A DNA stretch of 64,000 bases, taken from contig DAMCAP010000011.1 of the NCBI GenBank assembly GCA_032059445.1, positions 22,609 through 86,608 on the forward strand, written 5' to 3'. Both the position numbers and the translations under genes were made by a program. The stretch is from DAMCAP01 sp032059445 (GTDB lineage: Bacteria; Bacillota; Clostridia; Oscillospirales; Ruminococcaceae). Under the pieces are notes generated by a model that did no database searches, was not told the DNA's origin, and saw nothing but the letters and a program-made list of their open reading frames with translations. Positions 49,627-58,221 of the stretch are shown piece after piece (the first letter of the stretch is position 1; every line of letters begins with the position of its first letter).

Positions 49627-50322
49627 TTAGAGGATTGTAGTAAATGCAGCCACGATGCCGAGGCTCATAACAAGCTTAATCACCGAAGCGGGCAGGGGTA
49701 TATGTAGGTAGGCGGTGGAAATAAAGAAGTAAAGCAGGCTAAAGATCAACAGCACCGGCAGGTATAGATACCAGAAGGGGATGGCGTAAAGTGCCACAAA
49801 TACCGATAAGCCGTAGATCATATCAACCGGGCGCTCCCCACGCTCAAAAGCAGGTCGCTTGGCATAGTACCGAGGGTAGATGCTGGTAAGTGCCACCTTG
49901 CAGGTAAGTGAGCAGAAGAAGGTGGAGATCAGCACCAGTGTCAGCACCCGAACGATAAAGAGGGTTTCTTCTCCTAGAGGAGAAACATGGGCGCTGCCGA
50001 TCTTTGCTGCCAATATCAAGGTAGCTATATGTAGCCCTTGGTCAAATAGATAATAGAGAATGTTGTTGTGCTTGATTTTTTTGAGAAGCAGGGGCTTAAT
50101 GGTGTCGATCAGCAGGTGACCTGCCGATAAAATTACAGCCAGCGGCCAAGAAGCTACACCAAATACCCCGATAATCGCTGCACAGGTAACCAAAATTACA
50201 ATCAGCAGGTGGATACCAGCCCCGAGTAAGGAGCGGGATTTGGCAGTAAATAAAAAGTTATTTTGCAGCAGGTAGTCTCCTACAAGATGCGCGAGTAATG
50301 CTACCATAAAAATCGAGAACAT
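49627..50322 (-). CDS. DUF3307 membrane protein
   Basis: A 231-residue protein with six or seven predicted helices. The start FMVALLAHLVGDYLLQNNFLFTAKSRSLLGAGIHLLI matches DUF3307, with the conserved GDYxxQ and GxxxH residues, and GHLLIDTIKPLLLKK and FDQGLHIATL follow. Function is unknown. The start at 50322 follows AAAGGAATATCGTGT; upstream in-frame starts extend into a Lys/Arg-rich stretch with no site. It precedes rmuC on the same strand, so the two may be co-expressed. Confidence 0.85.
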   Translation of the reverse strand: MFSIFMVALLAHLVGDYLLQNNFLFTAKSRSLLGAGIHLLIVILVTCAAIIGVFGVASWPLAVILSAGHLLIDTIKPLLLKKIKHNNILYYLFDQGLHIATLILAAKIGSAHVSPLGEETLFIVRVLTLVLISTFFCSLTCKVALTSIYPRYYAKRPAFERGERPVDMIYGLSVFVALYAIPFWYLYLPVLLIFSLLYFFISTAYLHIPLPASVIKLVMSLGIVAAFTTIL

Positions 50323-50625
50323 ACACGATATTCCTTTCGCTAAATTGTTGTCATACTGCCTTTTCCTGCGTGGATGATGGCTTAAGCAATATGACCATAG
50401 TACCACAAAATTCGCCGTATTTCAACGAATTCGCGGAAAAAGCCCGCTGATTCCGCGGGGTTTATCGTATGCGCTTACTTTACTGAGGGTTTTGGCGCTG
50501 TTTGCAGCTTTTCACTCCCAAAGAGGCCTACGCATATAATGGCTATGTAAAGCTGCAAAATACCCTGCGGCTTATGCTTGCGATCCCTGCAAGCGCAAAA
50601 TACAAGAAAGATGGCAGGTGAGAGT
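50323..50625. other. Divergent intergenic region, 303 bp
   Basis: It contains CGCGGAA/TTCCGCG (50432-50438 and 50451-50457) and GCTTGC/GCAAGC hairpins near 50577-50594, and a TATAAT at about 50535 with no good -35. No gene is supported. Confidence 0.4.
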
Positions 50626-50967
50626 ATGAAAGAAAAGCTATTGACGGTGGTTTGGCTATCATCTGACAAGCGGGCAGCAGCCGACATGGCATTGCTTTAT
50701 CTAAGAGATAGTTTGATACACCGTTGGTTTGGCAATGCCCAGCTTGTTTTGTGGGGGCCTACAGTAGATTTTGCGGCAAAGGATGAAAATATCCAAGGGG
50801 AGCTGGAGCTTGCCAAGAGCGTGGGAGTGCGGATAAAGGCCTGCCGTTCGTGTGCCAACATCTATGGCGTGGTCACCCAGTTGGAGGATTTGGGCATCGA
50901 GGTGCTGCCGATGGGTGAGGAGCTTAGTGATTTGATCAAGGAATGCCAACCTGTGATTTTTATTTAG
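50626..50967 (+). CDS. DsrE-family protein
   Basis: A 113-residue alpha/beta protein of the DsrE/DsrF-like sulfur-relay fold: LLTVVWLSSDKRAAADMALLYLRDSL forms strand 1 and helix 1, AQLVLWGPTVDFAA strand 2, VRIKACRSCANIYGVV strand 3 with two Cys, and IEVLPMGEELSDLIKE closes the fold. The CRSCAN pair could carry sulfur or a disulfide, but the role is unknown. AGGTGAGAGT precedes the ATG at 50626. It stands alone, convergent with the Rrf2 regulator. Confidence 0.78.
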   Translation: MKEKLLTVVWLSSDKRAAADMALLYLRDSLIHRWFGNAQLVLWGPTVDFAAKDENIQGELELAKSVGVRIKACRSCANIYGVVTQLEDLGIEVLPMGEELSDLIKECQPVIFI

Positions 50968-51114
50968 CTTGGCCTATTAAGCCTAACAGCAAAGCTCTTT
51001 TATAATAAGCTAGAGCTCTATCGGGCAGTATTCTGCTCGATGGGGCCTAGCTTTTATTTTGCCAATCGCGCTTATCAAGCCGTAGAGGCATATTGTGGAA
51101 CGCCTAAGATGCAA

Positions 51115-51145
51115 AAAACCGGTACCATAGAGAGGTACCGGTTTT
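51115..51145. terminator. Bidirectional terminator
   Basis: AAAACCGGTACC-atagaga-GGTACCGGTTTT, a perfect 12-bp stem with A and T tails, two bases from the stop of the convergent Rrf2 gene. Confidence 0.93.
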
Positions 51146-51147
51146 GG

Positions 51148-51561
51148 TTATGGATTGATTTTGGTGGCCAGCTGTGCGATGGTGCACTGATCGGTGATCT
51201 TGCGTATAGCTTCGTCAATCTGCTGCCATACGGGGTAGGTAGGGCAGTTTTGCTCCTCGTATACACAGTCGTCGCTTTCACCTCCGCAGTGCAGGGGGAG
51301 GTAAGGGGTTTCCATCAATTCTAAGATCATAGTCATGGTGATCTCATTAGGGTCCATATTTAGCTCGTATCCGCCGCCTACACCCTTGGCGCTGATGACG
51401 AAGCCTGCTTTTTTAAGCTTTGCAGCAATTCGCTCCAGCATTTTTTCTGACAAACCCTCTGCTTGGGCGATAGAAGCCACACTTTGCTTAGGGCTGTCTT
51501 TTTTAGCAGCCAGCTGGATCAAAAAGCGGACGGCATATCTTGAGTTGGTAGAGATTTTCAT
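51148..51561 (-). CDS. Rrf2 family regulator with three-cysteine Fe-S signature
   Basis: A 137-residue repressor with the Rrf2 winged helix (KISTNSRYAVRFLIQLAA, SVASIAQAEGLSEKMLERI, GVGGGYELN) and Cys92, Cys99 and Cys106 in the C-terminal helix. The spacing resembles IscR-type proteins that bind a [2Fe-2S] cluster, more than CymR. AAGGAGTGTGAATTTG precedes the ATG. No isc or suf genes are in the window, so the regulon is unknown; an upstream dyad may be an autoregulatory site. Confidence 0.93.
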   Translation of the reverse strand: MKISTNSRYAVRFLIQLAAKKDSPKQSVASIAQAEGLSEKMLERIAAKLKKAGFVISAKGVGGGYELNMDPNEITMTMILELMETPYLPLHCGGESDDCVYEEQNCPTYPVWQQIDEAIRKITDQCTIAQLATKINP

Positions 51562-51649
51562 GCAAATTCACACTCCTTATGCTAGGGCGCATGTATCGTA
51601 ATATGGGGGTATGGATAGTATGTCCACAAACAGATTCCTGTACTATTAT

Positions 51650-51678
51650 AAAATATACCAATATTGTATGAATGTCAA
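51650..51678 (-). promoter_or_regulatory. Promoter of rrf2-like gene
   Basis: On the minus strand TTGACA (51678-51673), 17-bp spacer, TATTTT (51655-51650), about 90 bp before the start codon. Confidence 0.7.
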
Positions 51679-51750
51679 TATGTTATCATGGCAACCCCGC
51701 CGACATAGGGGTGAATTGGGCGAGTTTTTTATGCTGGCAGCAAGAATCGC

Positions 51751-51779
51751 TGGAAATTCCATGCAGACTGTGCTATAAT
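51751..51779 (+). promoter_or_regulatory. Extended -10 promoter of HD-domain gene
   Basis: TGTGC-TATAAT (51774-51779) with a weak TGGAAA 17 bp upstream. The leader to 51914 is about 130 nt; no known riboswitch was seen in it. Confidence 0.6.
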
Positions 51780-51913
51780 TGCTATAGACAGACATAACAT
51801 AACAGGATAAAAGAAGGTGTGTTGTTTATATACCTGACCACATTCTGGAGACTTATGTTAAGTAAACGGAGTATATTGACTTCACTAGGAGTTATTCTAT
51901 AGAAGGAGGGCAT

Positions 51914-52489
51914 ATGGATCTAAAAGAAGAATTTTTAGAGCTGTATCATACACACATTACCCGCCCCGGCGCCAAGGAGCTGCTGGAGTTTATTGAAACC
52001 AAAAGCGATTTTTACATAGCACCTGCCAGCACGCGCTTTCATCTGGCGAGAGAGGCAGGGCTCTTGGAGCACAGCATCAATGTAGCAAAGCTGATGTTGG
52101 AATACCCCGACGAAAATGCAGAGAGTCTTGCAATCTGTGGCCTGCTGCATGATCTGTGCAAGGTGAATTTTTATAAAGTATCAACCCGCAATGTCAAGAA
52201 TGAGAAAACTGGCGCATGGGAAAAGCTTGCTTATTATACCATCGAAGATAGCTTCCCCTATGGGCATGGCGAAAAGTCCGTATTTTTAATCGAGCGCTTT
52301 ATGCGGCTCAAGACCTCGGAGGCAGTGGCGATCCGCTGGCATATGGGGGGCTTTGATGAGGCCGTGAAAGGCGGCAGCTTTGCAGTGGGGCAGGCTTTTG
52401 AAAAATACCCTCTAGCTGTCAAGCTGCACCTTGCCGATATTACCGCATCCTACCTTGTGGAGGGCGGGCAAAGAACAAGCAATAAATAG
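51914..52489 (+). CDS. HD-domain phosphohydrolase
   Basis: A 191-residue HD protein with the metal motif H...HD...D: His in LLEHSINVAK, HD in CGLLHDLCKV, and a later Asp in LHLADITASYL. Such proteins act on nucleotides or phosphoesters; this length and LLEHSIN/LLHDLCK pattern resembles hydrolases often found near housekeeping genes in Clostridia. Exact substrate is unknown. AGAAGGAGGGCAT precedes the ATG. It is followed 14 bp later by a small membrane-protein gene. Confidence 0.85.
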   Translation: MDLKEEFLELYHTHITRPGAKELLEFIETKSDFYIAPASTRFHLAREAGLLEHSINVAKLMLEYPDENAESLAICGLLHDLCKVNFYKVSTRNVKNEKTGAWEKLAYYTIEDSFPYGHGEKSVFLIERFMRLKTSEAVAIRWHMGGFDEAVKGGSFAVGQAFEKYPLAVKLHLADITASYLVEGGQRTSNK

Positions 52490-52503
52490 AAAGGGAGAAC
52501 GCT

Positions 52504-52749
52504 ATGAAAAATCTCGAATGCGCAAAAACAAGCCTGTACCGGATGATTTACTTTTTAATGAAGCGTGCCGAAACCTTTGAGGTGGAGGATTTTGCAGCCC
52601 TCAAAATCTGTCTGGTTTCCTTTGGGCTCCTGTTGGGCTCTACCTTTAGCAAGTTTTTTAAGAGACTGTCTCCTCTGATCAAGGCGGTATTTGTATTAAG
52701 CTATGTCTTTTTGATTTGGCGGATCTTCTTCCAACCGCAGGAAGATTAG
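52504..52749 (+). CDS. Small membrane protein of unknown function
   Basis: An 81-residue protein with an amphipathic N-terminal region (MKNLECAKTSLYRMIYFLMKRAETFEVEDF), then two adjacent hydrophobic segments (ALKICLVSFGLLLGSTF and IKAVFVLSYVFLIWRIFF). I do not recognise a family. AAAGGGAGAACGCT precedes the ATG, and a terminator follows after 19 bp, so it ends a two-gene unit with the HD hydrolase. Confidence 0.65.
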   Translation: MKNLECAKTSLYRMIYFLMKRAETFEVEDFAALKICLVSFGLLLGSTFSKFFKRLSPLIKAVFVLSYVFLIWRIFFQPQED

Positions 52750-52768
52750 TTGCCTACCAAAGCAGTAA

Positions 52769-52794
52769 AAAGGACGCCTCGAGAGGCGTCCTTT
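52769..52794. terminator. Bidirectional terminator
   Basis: AAAGGACGCCTCGAGAGGCGTCCTTT, a palindrome with A-rich and T-rich flanks, between the small membrane protein and convergent ccdA. Confidence 0.9.
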
Positions 52795-52821
52795 GATTAT
52801 GTAGGGTTTATGTATGCAGCC

Positions 52822-53490
52822 CTAAGATAAGACAGCTAAGAGCTTATTGAGCATGCCTGTCATCATCGCGAACCCTGTGACGATTAGGATCAAGCCACTG
52901 ACGGTGTTGACCACCTTATAGTGACGCTTAATAAAGTTAAAGCTCTCGCGCAGTTGCTCGATCAGCAGGGCACTTACCACGAAGGGGATGCCAAGCCCTA
53001 AGGAATAGGTCAGCAGCATGGTAACCCCTACAAGGGTGCTGCCTGAGGAAGCAGCCATCATCAGCGCAGTCCCTAGGAAGGCACCTACGCATGGAGTCCA
53101 ACCCATGGCAAAGATAAACCCAAAGATAAAGGATGTAAGCCCTGAGCCCCCGTTGTCAAAAGGGGATACTCGAAAGCTCTTATTAAGGACCGATACCTGG
53201 ATTGCGCCCATAAAGTTGAGCCCCATCAGCACGATCAGCAGACCGCCAAAGAGGTTGATCAGCCTTTGGTACTCAAGCAACAGCTTACCAAAGGTACCTG
53301 CGGCTGCCCCCAGCGCTACAAACACCAGACTAAAGCCTGCTACAAACAGCAAGGCGGAGCTGGTGGTTTTGGTTTTGGAGAGACGATCCTCCCCTGCGAT
53401 ATAAGAAAGATATACAGGCAGCATGGGGAGCATACAGGGTGAGATGAATGTGATCATTCCTTCTAAAAACAGCAGCAAATATGTAGCCAT
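52822..53490 (-). CDS. ccdA: Cytochrome c biogenesis protein CcdA
   Basis: A 222-residue, six-helix membrane protein that passes electrons from cytosolic thioredoxin to extracytoplasmic thiol proteins. The key Cys are in SPCMLPMLP near residue 18 and TPCVGAFLG near 130. The start at 53490 follows AAAGGAATTTTT; the longer upstream form lacks a site. No thioredoxin-like partner or cytochrome gene is adjacent, so its targets are not known. Confidence 0.93.
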   Translation of the reverse strand: MATYLLLFLEGMITFISPCMLPMLPVYLSYIAGEDRLSKTKTTSSALLFVAGFSLVFVALGAAAGTFGKLLLEYQRLINLFGGLLIVLMGLNFMGAIQVSVLNKSFRVSPFDNGGSGLTSFIFGFIFAMGWTPCVGAFLGTALMMAASSGSTLVGVTMLLTYSLGLGIPFVVSALLIEQLRESFNFIKRHYKVVNTVSGLILIVTGFAMMTGMLNKLLAVLS

Positions 53491-53525
53491 AAAAATTCCT
53501 TTCACAATAAAATGAGGAGGCAGTT

Positions 53526-54002
53526 ATGAGAAGAAGCGACCGCAAGATTACCGACCCAGCAATGATTGAAGAAATCCTATCTAAGGGGCAGACCTGTTAT
53601 CTTTCGCTATTGGATGAAGAGTACCCTTATACAGTGCCGCTAAGCTATGGGTATAGGTATGAGGATGGGGAGCTGGTACTGTACTTCCACTCTGCTCCCG
53701 AAGGCAAGAAGTTAGAGCTGATCCGCAGAAATCCAAAGGTCAGCTTTTGCATTGCCATCGAGCATGGGCTTACTACAGGACCTCAGGCATGTAATTATTC
53801 CTTTGCCTACCAATCGATCATGGGGCATGGAGAGCTGAGTATCCTCACCGATCCACAGGAAATTTCAAAGGCTCTTGATGTGTTGATGCGGCATCACGAC
53901 AAAGAAATTGCCCTTACATACCCTCATACTATGCTGCAAAGAACAGCAGGGTTAAAGCTACAGGTTAAGGAGTATAGTGCCAAGGCCAATCTCCGTAGAT
54001 AG
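53526..54002 (+). CDS. Pyridoxamine 5'-phosphate oxidase-like flavin protein
   Basis: A 158-residue split-barrel protein of the NimA/PNPOx-like group: DPAMIEEILSKGQTCYLSLLDEEYPYTVPLSYGY, ELVLYFHSAPEGKKLELIRRNPKVSFCI, and FAYQSIMGHGELSIL are the FMN-binding blocks. Members of this group include nitroimidazole reductases, but the activity here is not proven. GGAGGCAGTT precedes the ATG. It is divergent from ccdA. Confidence 0.88.
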   Translation: MRRSDRKITDPAMIEEILSKGQTCYLSLLDEEYPYTVPLSYGYRYEDGELVLYFHSAPEGKKLELIRRNPKVSFCIAIEHGLTTGPQACNYSFAYQSIMGHGELSILTDPQEISKALDVLMRHHDKEIALTYPHTMLQRTAGLKLQVKEYSAKANLRR

Positions 54003-54289
54003 GAGCAAAATAGGGATCAACGGATTTCTCCCCTTTTTGGTCGGTACTATAGGTCTAGGAATATGTATGCGCTCGCTTTTGGCGGGCGCTTATTTTTTAC
54101 TTCATGAGTGTGAGATGTGGTTTGTATTGATGTACTATAGCGTGTTGAGGTTGTTAACTACCGCCGATGGTCAAACTAGCTTGTCCGCCATGTATCTACA
54201 CGGATGTGTTGTGGTCGATAAAACAAGGCGCCCGGATCTGATAAGCATATACCTTATGCTCATCCGGTCAGGGCGCTTTGGTGTGTTTG
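54003..54289. terminator. Spacer with nested hairpin at sortase 3' end
   Basis: The right part (54228-54276) folds on either strand: GCGCCC/GGGCGC outer, CCGGAT/ATCCGG middle, AGCATA-tacct-TATGCT inner. It can terminate the minus-strand sortase gene. The plus-strand ORF read through this region is rejected as a gene. Confidence 0.55.
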
Positions 54290-55111
54290 TTAAGACTTCT
54301 TAGGGCTTGGGTTCTTAGAGATGCCAAGCTCACTCTTTAGCTGTGTGCCTGATGGTACCAGCTTTGCCATGACAACCAGTCGGTAATTGTCTTTATCCTT
54401 AGGGTTATACTTGGCTGCACAGGTAGAGAGGGTCAGGATCTTATCAGAGTCAGACACAGGGGTGTCGATAATAAACTCAGAGCGTGCCTTTGCCTCGCTG
54501 ATGATCTTGTTAAACTCGTTGGTCGATGGGTTTGCAGCAATGTAGTGGAAGTCAATATGGGTATAGAATACTGCAAATACCTCCCATACCATATCCTCCT
54601 CACCGGTAGAGAAGTAGATGTAAGGGTTTTTCTTGGTAAAATCAAGATCGGTGTAGCGGAAGATCTGGGAGAACTTAGGGCCGTCCTTGTTGTCCTTAAG
54701 ATCGCTGTGACCGTAGATGATGGTGTTTTTGCTCATCTTGTCACGAGAGGTCAGGTTGTTTTCGTAATCTGCGAAGTAACAGCCAAAGATATCATACTTC
54801 TTATCTTCATTGAGTCTTAGGTAGTACTCATTGTCGGCAGCTTGCAGGACGGAATTGTCGATGGTTGTGTTAGGGATGTAAAGCCAGCCCTTGGTATCCT
54901 TGTTCTTTTCCTTTGCTTTGTCGATCTTTTCAAGCAGGAATACTTCGTTTTCATAGACAGTTTCGCCGTCTGTACCTGCTCCTTCAGAAGAAATCGAGCC
55001 GGGCTCAGAGGAGCCGCTTGGAGCGCCAGGGTTTCTGCCGCCGCAGGCTGTCAGCAATAAAGTAGCTGTCAGAGTCAGTGCCAGCAGCTTAGTAATAAAA
55101 CGATTTTTCAT
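54290..55111 (-). CDS. Class B-like sortase with lipoprotein signal
   Basis: A 273-residue sortase: lipobox LLTAC (Cys23), a 30-residue Gly/Ser/Pro-rich linker, then the beta-barrel. Catalytic residues are His135 in IIYGHSD, Cys231 in LTLSTCAAKY and Arg244 in YRLVVMA. Class B sortases anchor iron-uptake proteins or pilin parts; no substrate with a sorting motif is adjacent. A lipid-anchored form replaces the usual N-terminal membrane helix, an uncommon design. A ribosome site ATGAGGTACTTAT precedes the ATG. Confidence 0.9.
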   Translation of the reverse strand: MKNRFITKLLALTLTATLLLTACGGRNPGAPSGSSEPGSISSEGAGTDGETVYENEVFLLEKIDKAKEKNKDTKGWLYIPNTTIDNSVLQAADNEYYLRLNEDKKYDIFGCYFADYENNLTSRDKMSKNTIIYGHSDLKDNKDGPKFSQIFRYTDLDFTKKNPYIYFSTGEEDMVWEVFAVFYTHIDFHYIAANPSTNEFNKIISEAKARSEFIIDTPVSDSDKILTLSTCAAKYNPKDKDNYRLVVMAKLVPSGTQLKSELGISKNPSPKKS

Positions 55112-55166
55112 ATAAGTACCTCATTTTGATTTAAATTTACCTTGTGGGTAACTCCTATACATTGTA

Positions 55167-55195
55167 AGTGTATATAATTTTCGCATGCTTGTCAA
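55167..55195 (-). promoter_or_regulatory. Promoter of sortase gene
   Basis: TTGACA (55195-55190), 17-bp spacer, TACACT (55172-55167) on the minus strand, 56 bp from the start codon. Confidence 0.7.
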
Positions 55196-55335
55196 GGATT
55201 AATTAATTACGGGAAATTTGTAAAAAACAGGGTAATACCAGAGTTTTTGCAAGTTTCTTTTCATTTATTGGTGGAATTTTTACGGGGAATATGCTACATT
55301 ATATACAAATCCAATGAGAATAGGTGGTGCTCTAA

Positions 55336-55629
55336 ATGAGCAGGTTTGCAGGGGAGATGTTTTTGCTGTGGGTGCTTGCTGCCTCGGTGATAGAGATCGT
55401 ATTGTGTGGCTATGATAAGCTTTGTGCCAAGATGGGCTGGTGGCGTGTTCCCGAGAGAGTGCTGCTGCTTTGGGCCCTTGCAGGGGGCGGTATGGGCCTT
55501 GGAGCAGGGATGCTGCTCTTTCGACACAAGACACAGCATAGGATTTTTCAGGTGACTGCCATTTTGACCTCGGCACTGTATGTGGTTTTAGTTCTCTATA
55601 TCATAGAGCGGCTGGGGCTTATCATCTAG
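55336..55629 (+). CDS. DUF1294 membrane protein
   Basis: A 97-residue protein with three predicted helices. The signature YDKLCAKMGWWRVPERVLLLWALAGGGMGLGAGMLLFRHKTQH, with YDK, RVPE and HKT, is diagnostic of DUF1294. Function is unknown; relatives are often fused to nucleic-acid-binding domains. AGGTGGTGCTCTAA precedes the ATG. It is divergent from the sortase gene. Confidence 0.9.
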   Translation: MSRFAGEMFLLWVLAASVIEIVLCGYDKLCAKMGWWRVPERVLLLWALAGGGMGLGAGMLLFRHKTQHRIFQVTAILTSALYVVLVLYIIERLGLII

Positions 55630-55878
55630 CACCCCAAGGCAGTTACTATGAGACGGCACAGCTTTGTTTATTGTCTCATAGTATTAGTGACGGATTTCGG
55701 GGGATTTACTCCCTTGATTATAAATTTTCGCAGACTTATTTTACACAGATTTCTTTGACAAAGCAATAGCTTAAAGGTACAATAGTAAAAGAAGTTTTGC
55801 TTTGCAACTGCCCTCTGCCGCCAGGCTGCGACGCTGTCTATAACCGAGGGTGTAGAGATCATGTTGAAGGAGCATACA

Positions 55879-56574
55879 ATGAGATTTGATATAGTTTTGT
55901 TTGATGCCGACGGCACCCTGCTTGATTTTGCCAAGGCAGAGGAAAAAGCTTTTTTTGCGGCATTTAATAAAGAAGGCATCCTGCCTACAGAAGAAATGTT
56001 TGCACGGTACAAAGTAATCAACACCGGCTTTTGGTCGATGATGGAGCAGGGGCTAATCAGTAAAGAACGGCTTGTGGTAGAGCGGTTTGAGCGGCTTTTT
56101 GAAGAATTTGGATATGCACTAGACCCAGTGCAGTTTAATAGCAGTTATTTACACTGTTTATCCTTCGGCAGCCACCTGATTGAGGGAGCTACAGAGCTGC
56201 TGGAGAGCCTGCATGGCAAGGTGAGGCTGGCGATGGTGACCAATGGTGTAAGCGCCACCCAGTATCGCCGCCTAAAGGATGCGAAGATCGATCATTTCTT
56301 TGAGGTGATTATTGTGTCGGAGGATGCAGGTTGCCAGAAGCCTGACCCTGCGTTTTTTGAGTATACCTTTACCCGTATGGGCAATCCCGATACCTCCCGC
56401 ACCCTGATTGTGGGAGACTCGCTGGCTGCCGACATCAAAGGGGGCAATTATGCAGGGATCACTACCTGCTGGTTTAATCCCCAGCATTTGCAGGCGCCTT
56501 CTGATGTTAAGATAGATTTCATGGTAGATGATCTAATGGAGATATCAAAAATAGTGCTGCAAAATCGAGAATAG
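55879..56574 (+). CDS. HAD hydrolase, YjjG-type noncanonical pyrimidine nucleotidase
   Basis: A 231-residue HAD phosphatase: motif I DIVLFDADGTLLDF with nucleophile Asp, motif II MVTNG, motif III Lys in GCQKPDP, and motif IV VGDSLAADIKGG. The cap and length match YjjG, which dephosphorylates noncanonical pyrimidine nucleotides such as 5-halo-dUMP and so cleans the nucleotide pool. The start at 55879 follows AAGGAGCATACA. It is followed 36 bp later by the C_GCAxxG_C_C gene. Confidence 0.9.
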   Translation: MRFDIVLFDADGTLLDFAKAEEKAFFAAFNKEGILPTEEMFARYKVINTGFWSMMEQGLISKERLVVERFERLFEEFGYALDPVQFNSSYLHCLSFGSHLIEGATELLESLHGKVRLAMVTNGVSATQYRRLKDAKIDHFFEVIIVSEDAGCQKPDPAFFEYTFTRMGNPDTSRTLIVGDSLAADIKGGNYAGITTCWFNPQHLQAPSDVKIDFMVDDLMEISKIVLQNRE

Positions 56575-56610
56575 AAGAAAGATGCCAATGGGCATAATGA
56601 GGGAGTAGCC

Positions 56611-57006
56611 ATGTATCAGGAAATGATCAACAAATACTATGTAAACGGAAACAACAACTGTGCCGAAACCCTAATGCGGGTAGCACAAGAGGCTTACGGG
56701 GTAGAGATTTCGGAAAACGCCCTCCATGCTTTGGGTGCTTTTGGCGGTGGTATGGGCTGTGGAGAAACCTGTGGCGCTCTGGCAGGTGCAGTTGCCGCCA
56801 TCGGCTGTGCCTATATCGATACAGTAGGGCATGAATCCCCCAAGGCAAAGGAGCTTGCCGCTGCTATGACTAGAGCCTTTATCGATAACTGCGGCAGCAC
56901 TCGCTGCCAGGAGCTCAAGACCCAGTACTTTGTGGAGGGGCGCAAATGTGCCAGCCTCTGCGAGTTTACCGCGAAGCTGCTGGGTGAGGTAGCTTTTGAC
57001 AAGTAA
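56611..57006 (+). CDS. C_GCAxxG_C_C family protein
   Basis: A 131-residue member of the C_GCAxxG_C_C family: NNNCAETLMRVAQEAYG, GAFGGGMGCGETCGALAGAVAAIG and later NCGSTRCQELK and CASLCEFT give the repeated Cys pattern, which suggests a metal or Fe-S site, perhaps redox. No biochemical role is established. GAGGGAGTAGCC precedes the ATG. Confidence 0.9.
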   Translation: MYQEMINKYYVNGNNNCAETLMRVAQEAYGVEISENALHALGAFGGGMGCGETCGALAGAVAAIGCAYIDTVGHESPKAKELAAAMTRAFIDNCGSTRCQELKTQYFVEGRKCASLCEFTAKLLGEVAFDK

Positions 57007-57171
57007 GGCAGATCGGGTTAAGATTTGCTTTGATACGGGCATGCTTGCTACTTAGGCTATATTTTGATCAATCGGCCCTGCAGGTGGCTACCGGCAGGGC
57101 TTATGTGTGGTAACAGTTCATTTGTGCTATAGCGCTTTAAAGATGAGCAAAAGCCGGGAAGGAGCTTAATA

Positions 57172-58206
57172 ATGGAATATATCCCTCCGTTAATCATGAG
57201 AGTCAAGGAGTATTCTGTTTATGGACAAGTCAAAATAAAGGATCATCGGGAGTATTCCTCCATCGAGGTGCTGTGCTACGAAAATAAGCTGGGTAGGATG
57301 TTTGTACACGTCATACTCACACTTCATGATGGCAGCAGCGTAAGATATATCAATGATCATTCTATCCTTGAGAATATTAAGCTGGAGGGGCCGGCCCGTC
57401 AGGCTTATTATGCTGCGATTGAGTATACCCAAGAGGAGCGCCAGCATAGCTGGATGATCAAGGTTCGCTTCCATTCCCACAAAAATGAGGAGATAGTAGC
57501 GACAATTGCAGCAGGGCAACCCTCATATGATAATAAAATGCTGATGTATAAGCCTTCGGGCTATGTAAGGCACCGAGAGCTACCAGTAGGGTTTAGCTTT
57601 GCAAGCCGCAGGCTGAGCAGCCGCTCTTATGTTACCATTAATAACCGCCAGTATGACTTAGTGCCGCGCCAACAGCTGCTGGGGCTGGGCTTTGGTCAGC
57701 TAGGCAGGATATCTGAGCACTATACTCGGCTCAATATTATGGCGCCACCGGAGCGCCTTGAGATCAAGGCAAAGCCCGCAGAGCTAAAAGTGGGCGAGAG
57801 CTGGAAGTATGCCGCCGGCAAGCGGGAGCTAGAGTATACCATAGAAGATGTGGAAGAGGGGCTACTAACCCTGCGCAGGGGCAAAGAACTGCATAGAGTG
57901 ATGCTCAAGGATGGTAAGATGCAGTTATCCTCCATGAGCAGCTACGACGATAGTCAGGAGCTTATCAGCATACATTTCGTGCCGCCACTGCCCATCTGCC
58001 CTCATACCTGTAAGCAGCCTCGCCGCATGACGGTCGTAAGCAATGAAACAATCATCTATGAGGCAACGGTTTACATCAATTTTGATGGAGAGGCAAATCG
58101 CTATAACTTTGTGGGTGATAAAAGCTATCCTGCCGTCGACTCCAACATCCACTATGATATGAGCATCAGCAATGGCTGGGTGCTGACAAATATTATTACA
58201 GAATAA
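57172..58206 (+). CDS. Hypothetical protein, 344 residues
   Basis: I do not recognise a family. The protein has no signal peptide or clear membrane helix; it is rich in beta-strand-forming stretches with basic patches (RYINDHSILENIKLEG, RRMTVVSNETIIYEATVYINFDG). The Cys pair PICPHTCKQPRR near residue 276 could bind a metal. AAGGAGCTTAATA precedes the ATG and a hairpin GCCCTGC...GCAGGGC lies 60-90 bp upstream. It is followed 15 bp later by the EamA transporter, so it may be co-transcribed. Normal codon use favours a real gene. Confidence 0.7.
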   Translation: MEYIPPLIMRVKEYSVYGQVKIKDHREYSSIEVLCYENKLGRMFVHVILTLHDGSSVRYINDHSILENIKLEGPARQAYYAAIEYTQEERQHSWMIKVRFHSHKNEEIVATIAAGQPSYDNKMLMYKPSGYVRHRELPVGFSFASRRLSSRSYVTINNRQYDLVPRQQLLGLGFGQLGRISEHYTRLNIMAPPERLEIKAKPAELKVGESWKYAAGKRELEYTIEDVEEGLLTLRRGKELHRVMLKDGKMQLSSMSSYDDSQELISIHFVPPLPICPHTCKQPRRMTVVSNETIIYEATVYINFDGEANRYNFVGDKSYPAVDSNIHYDMSISNGWVLTNIITE

Positions 58207-58221
58207 GCCTGGAGGTGCATT

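Noticed and set aside
53977..54303. 108-codon ORF after the flavin-protein gene
   Set aside because: It starts inside the preceding gene with no ribosome site and reads through a terminator-like hairpin and the end of the convergent sortase.
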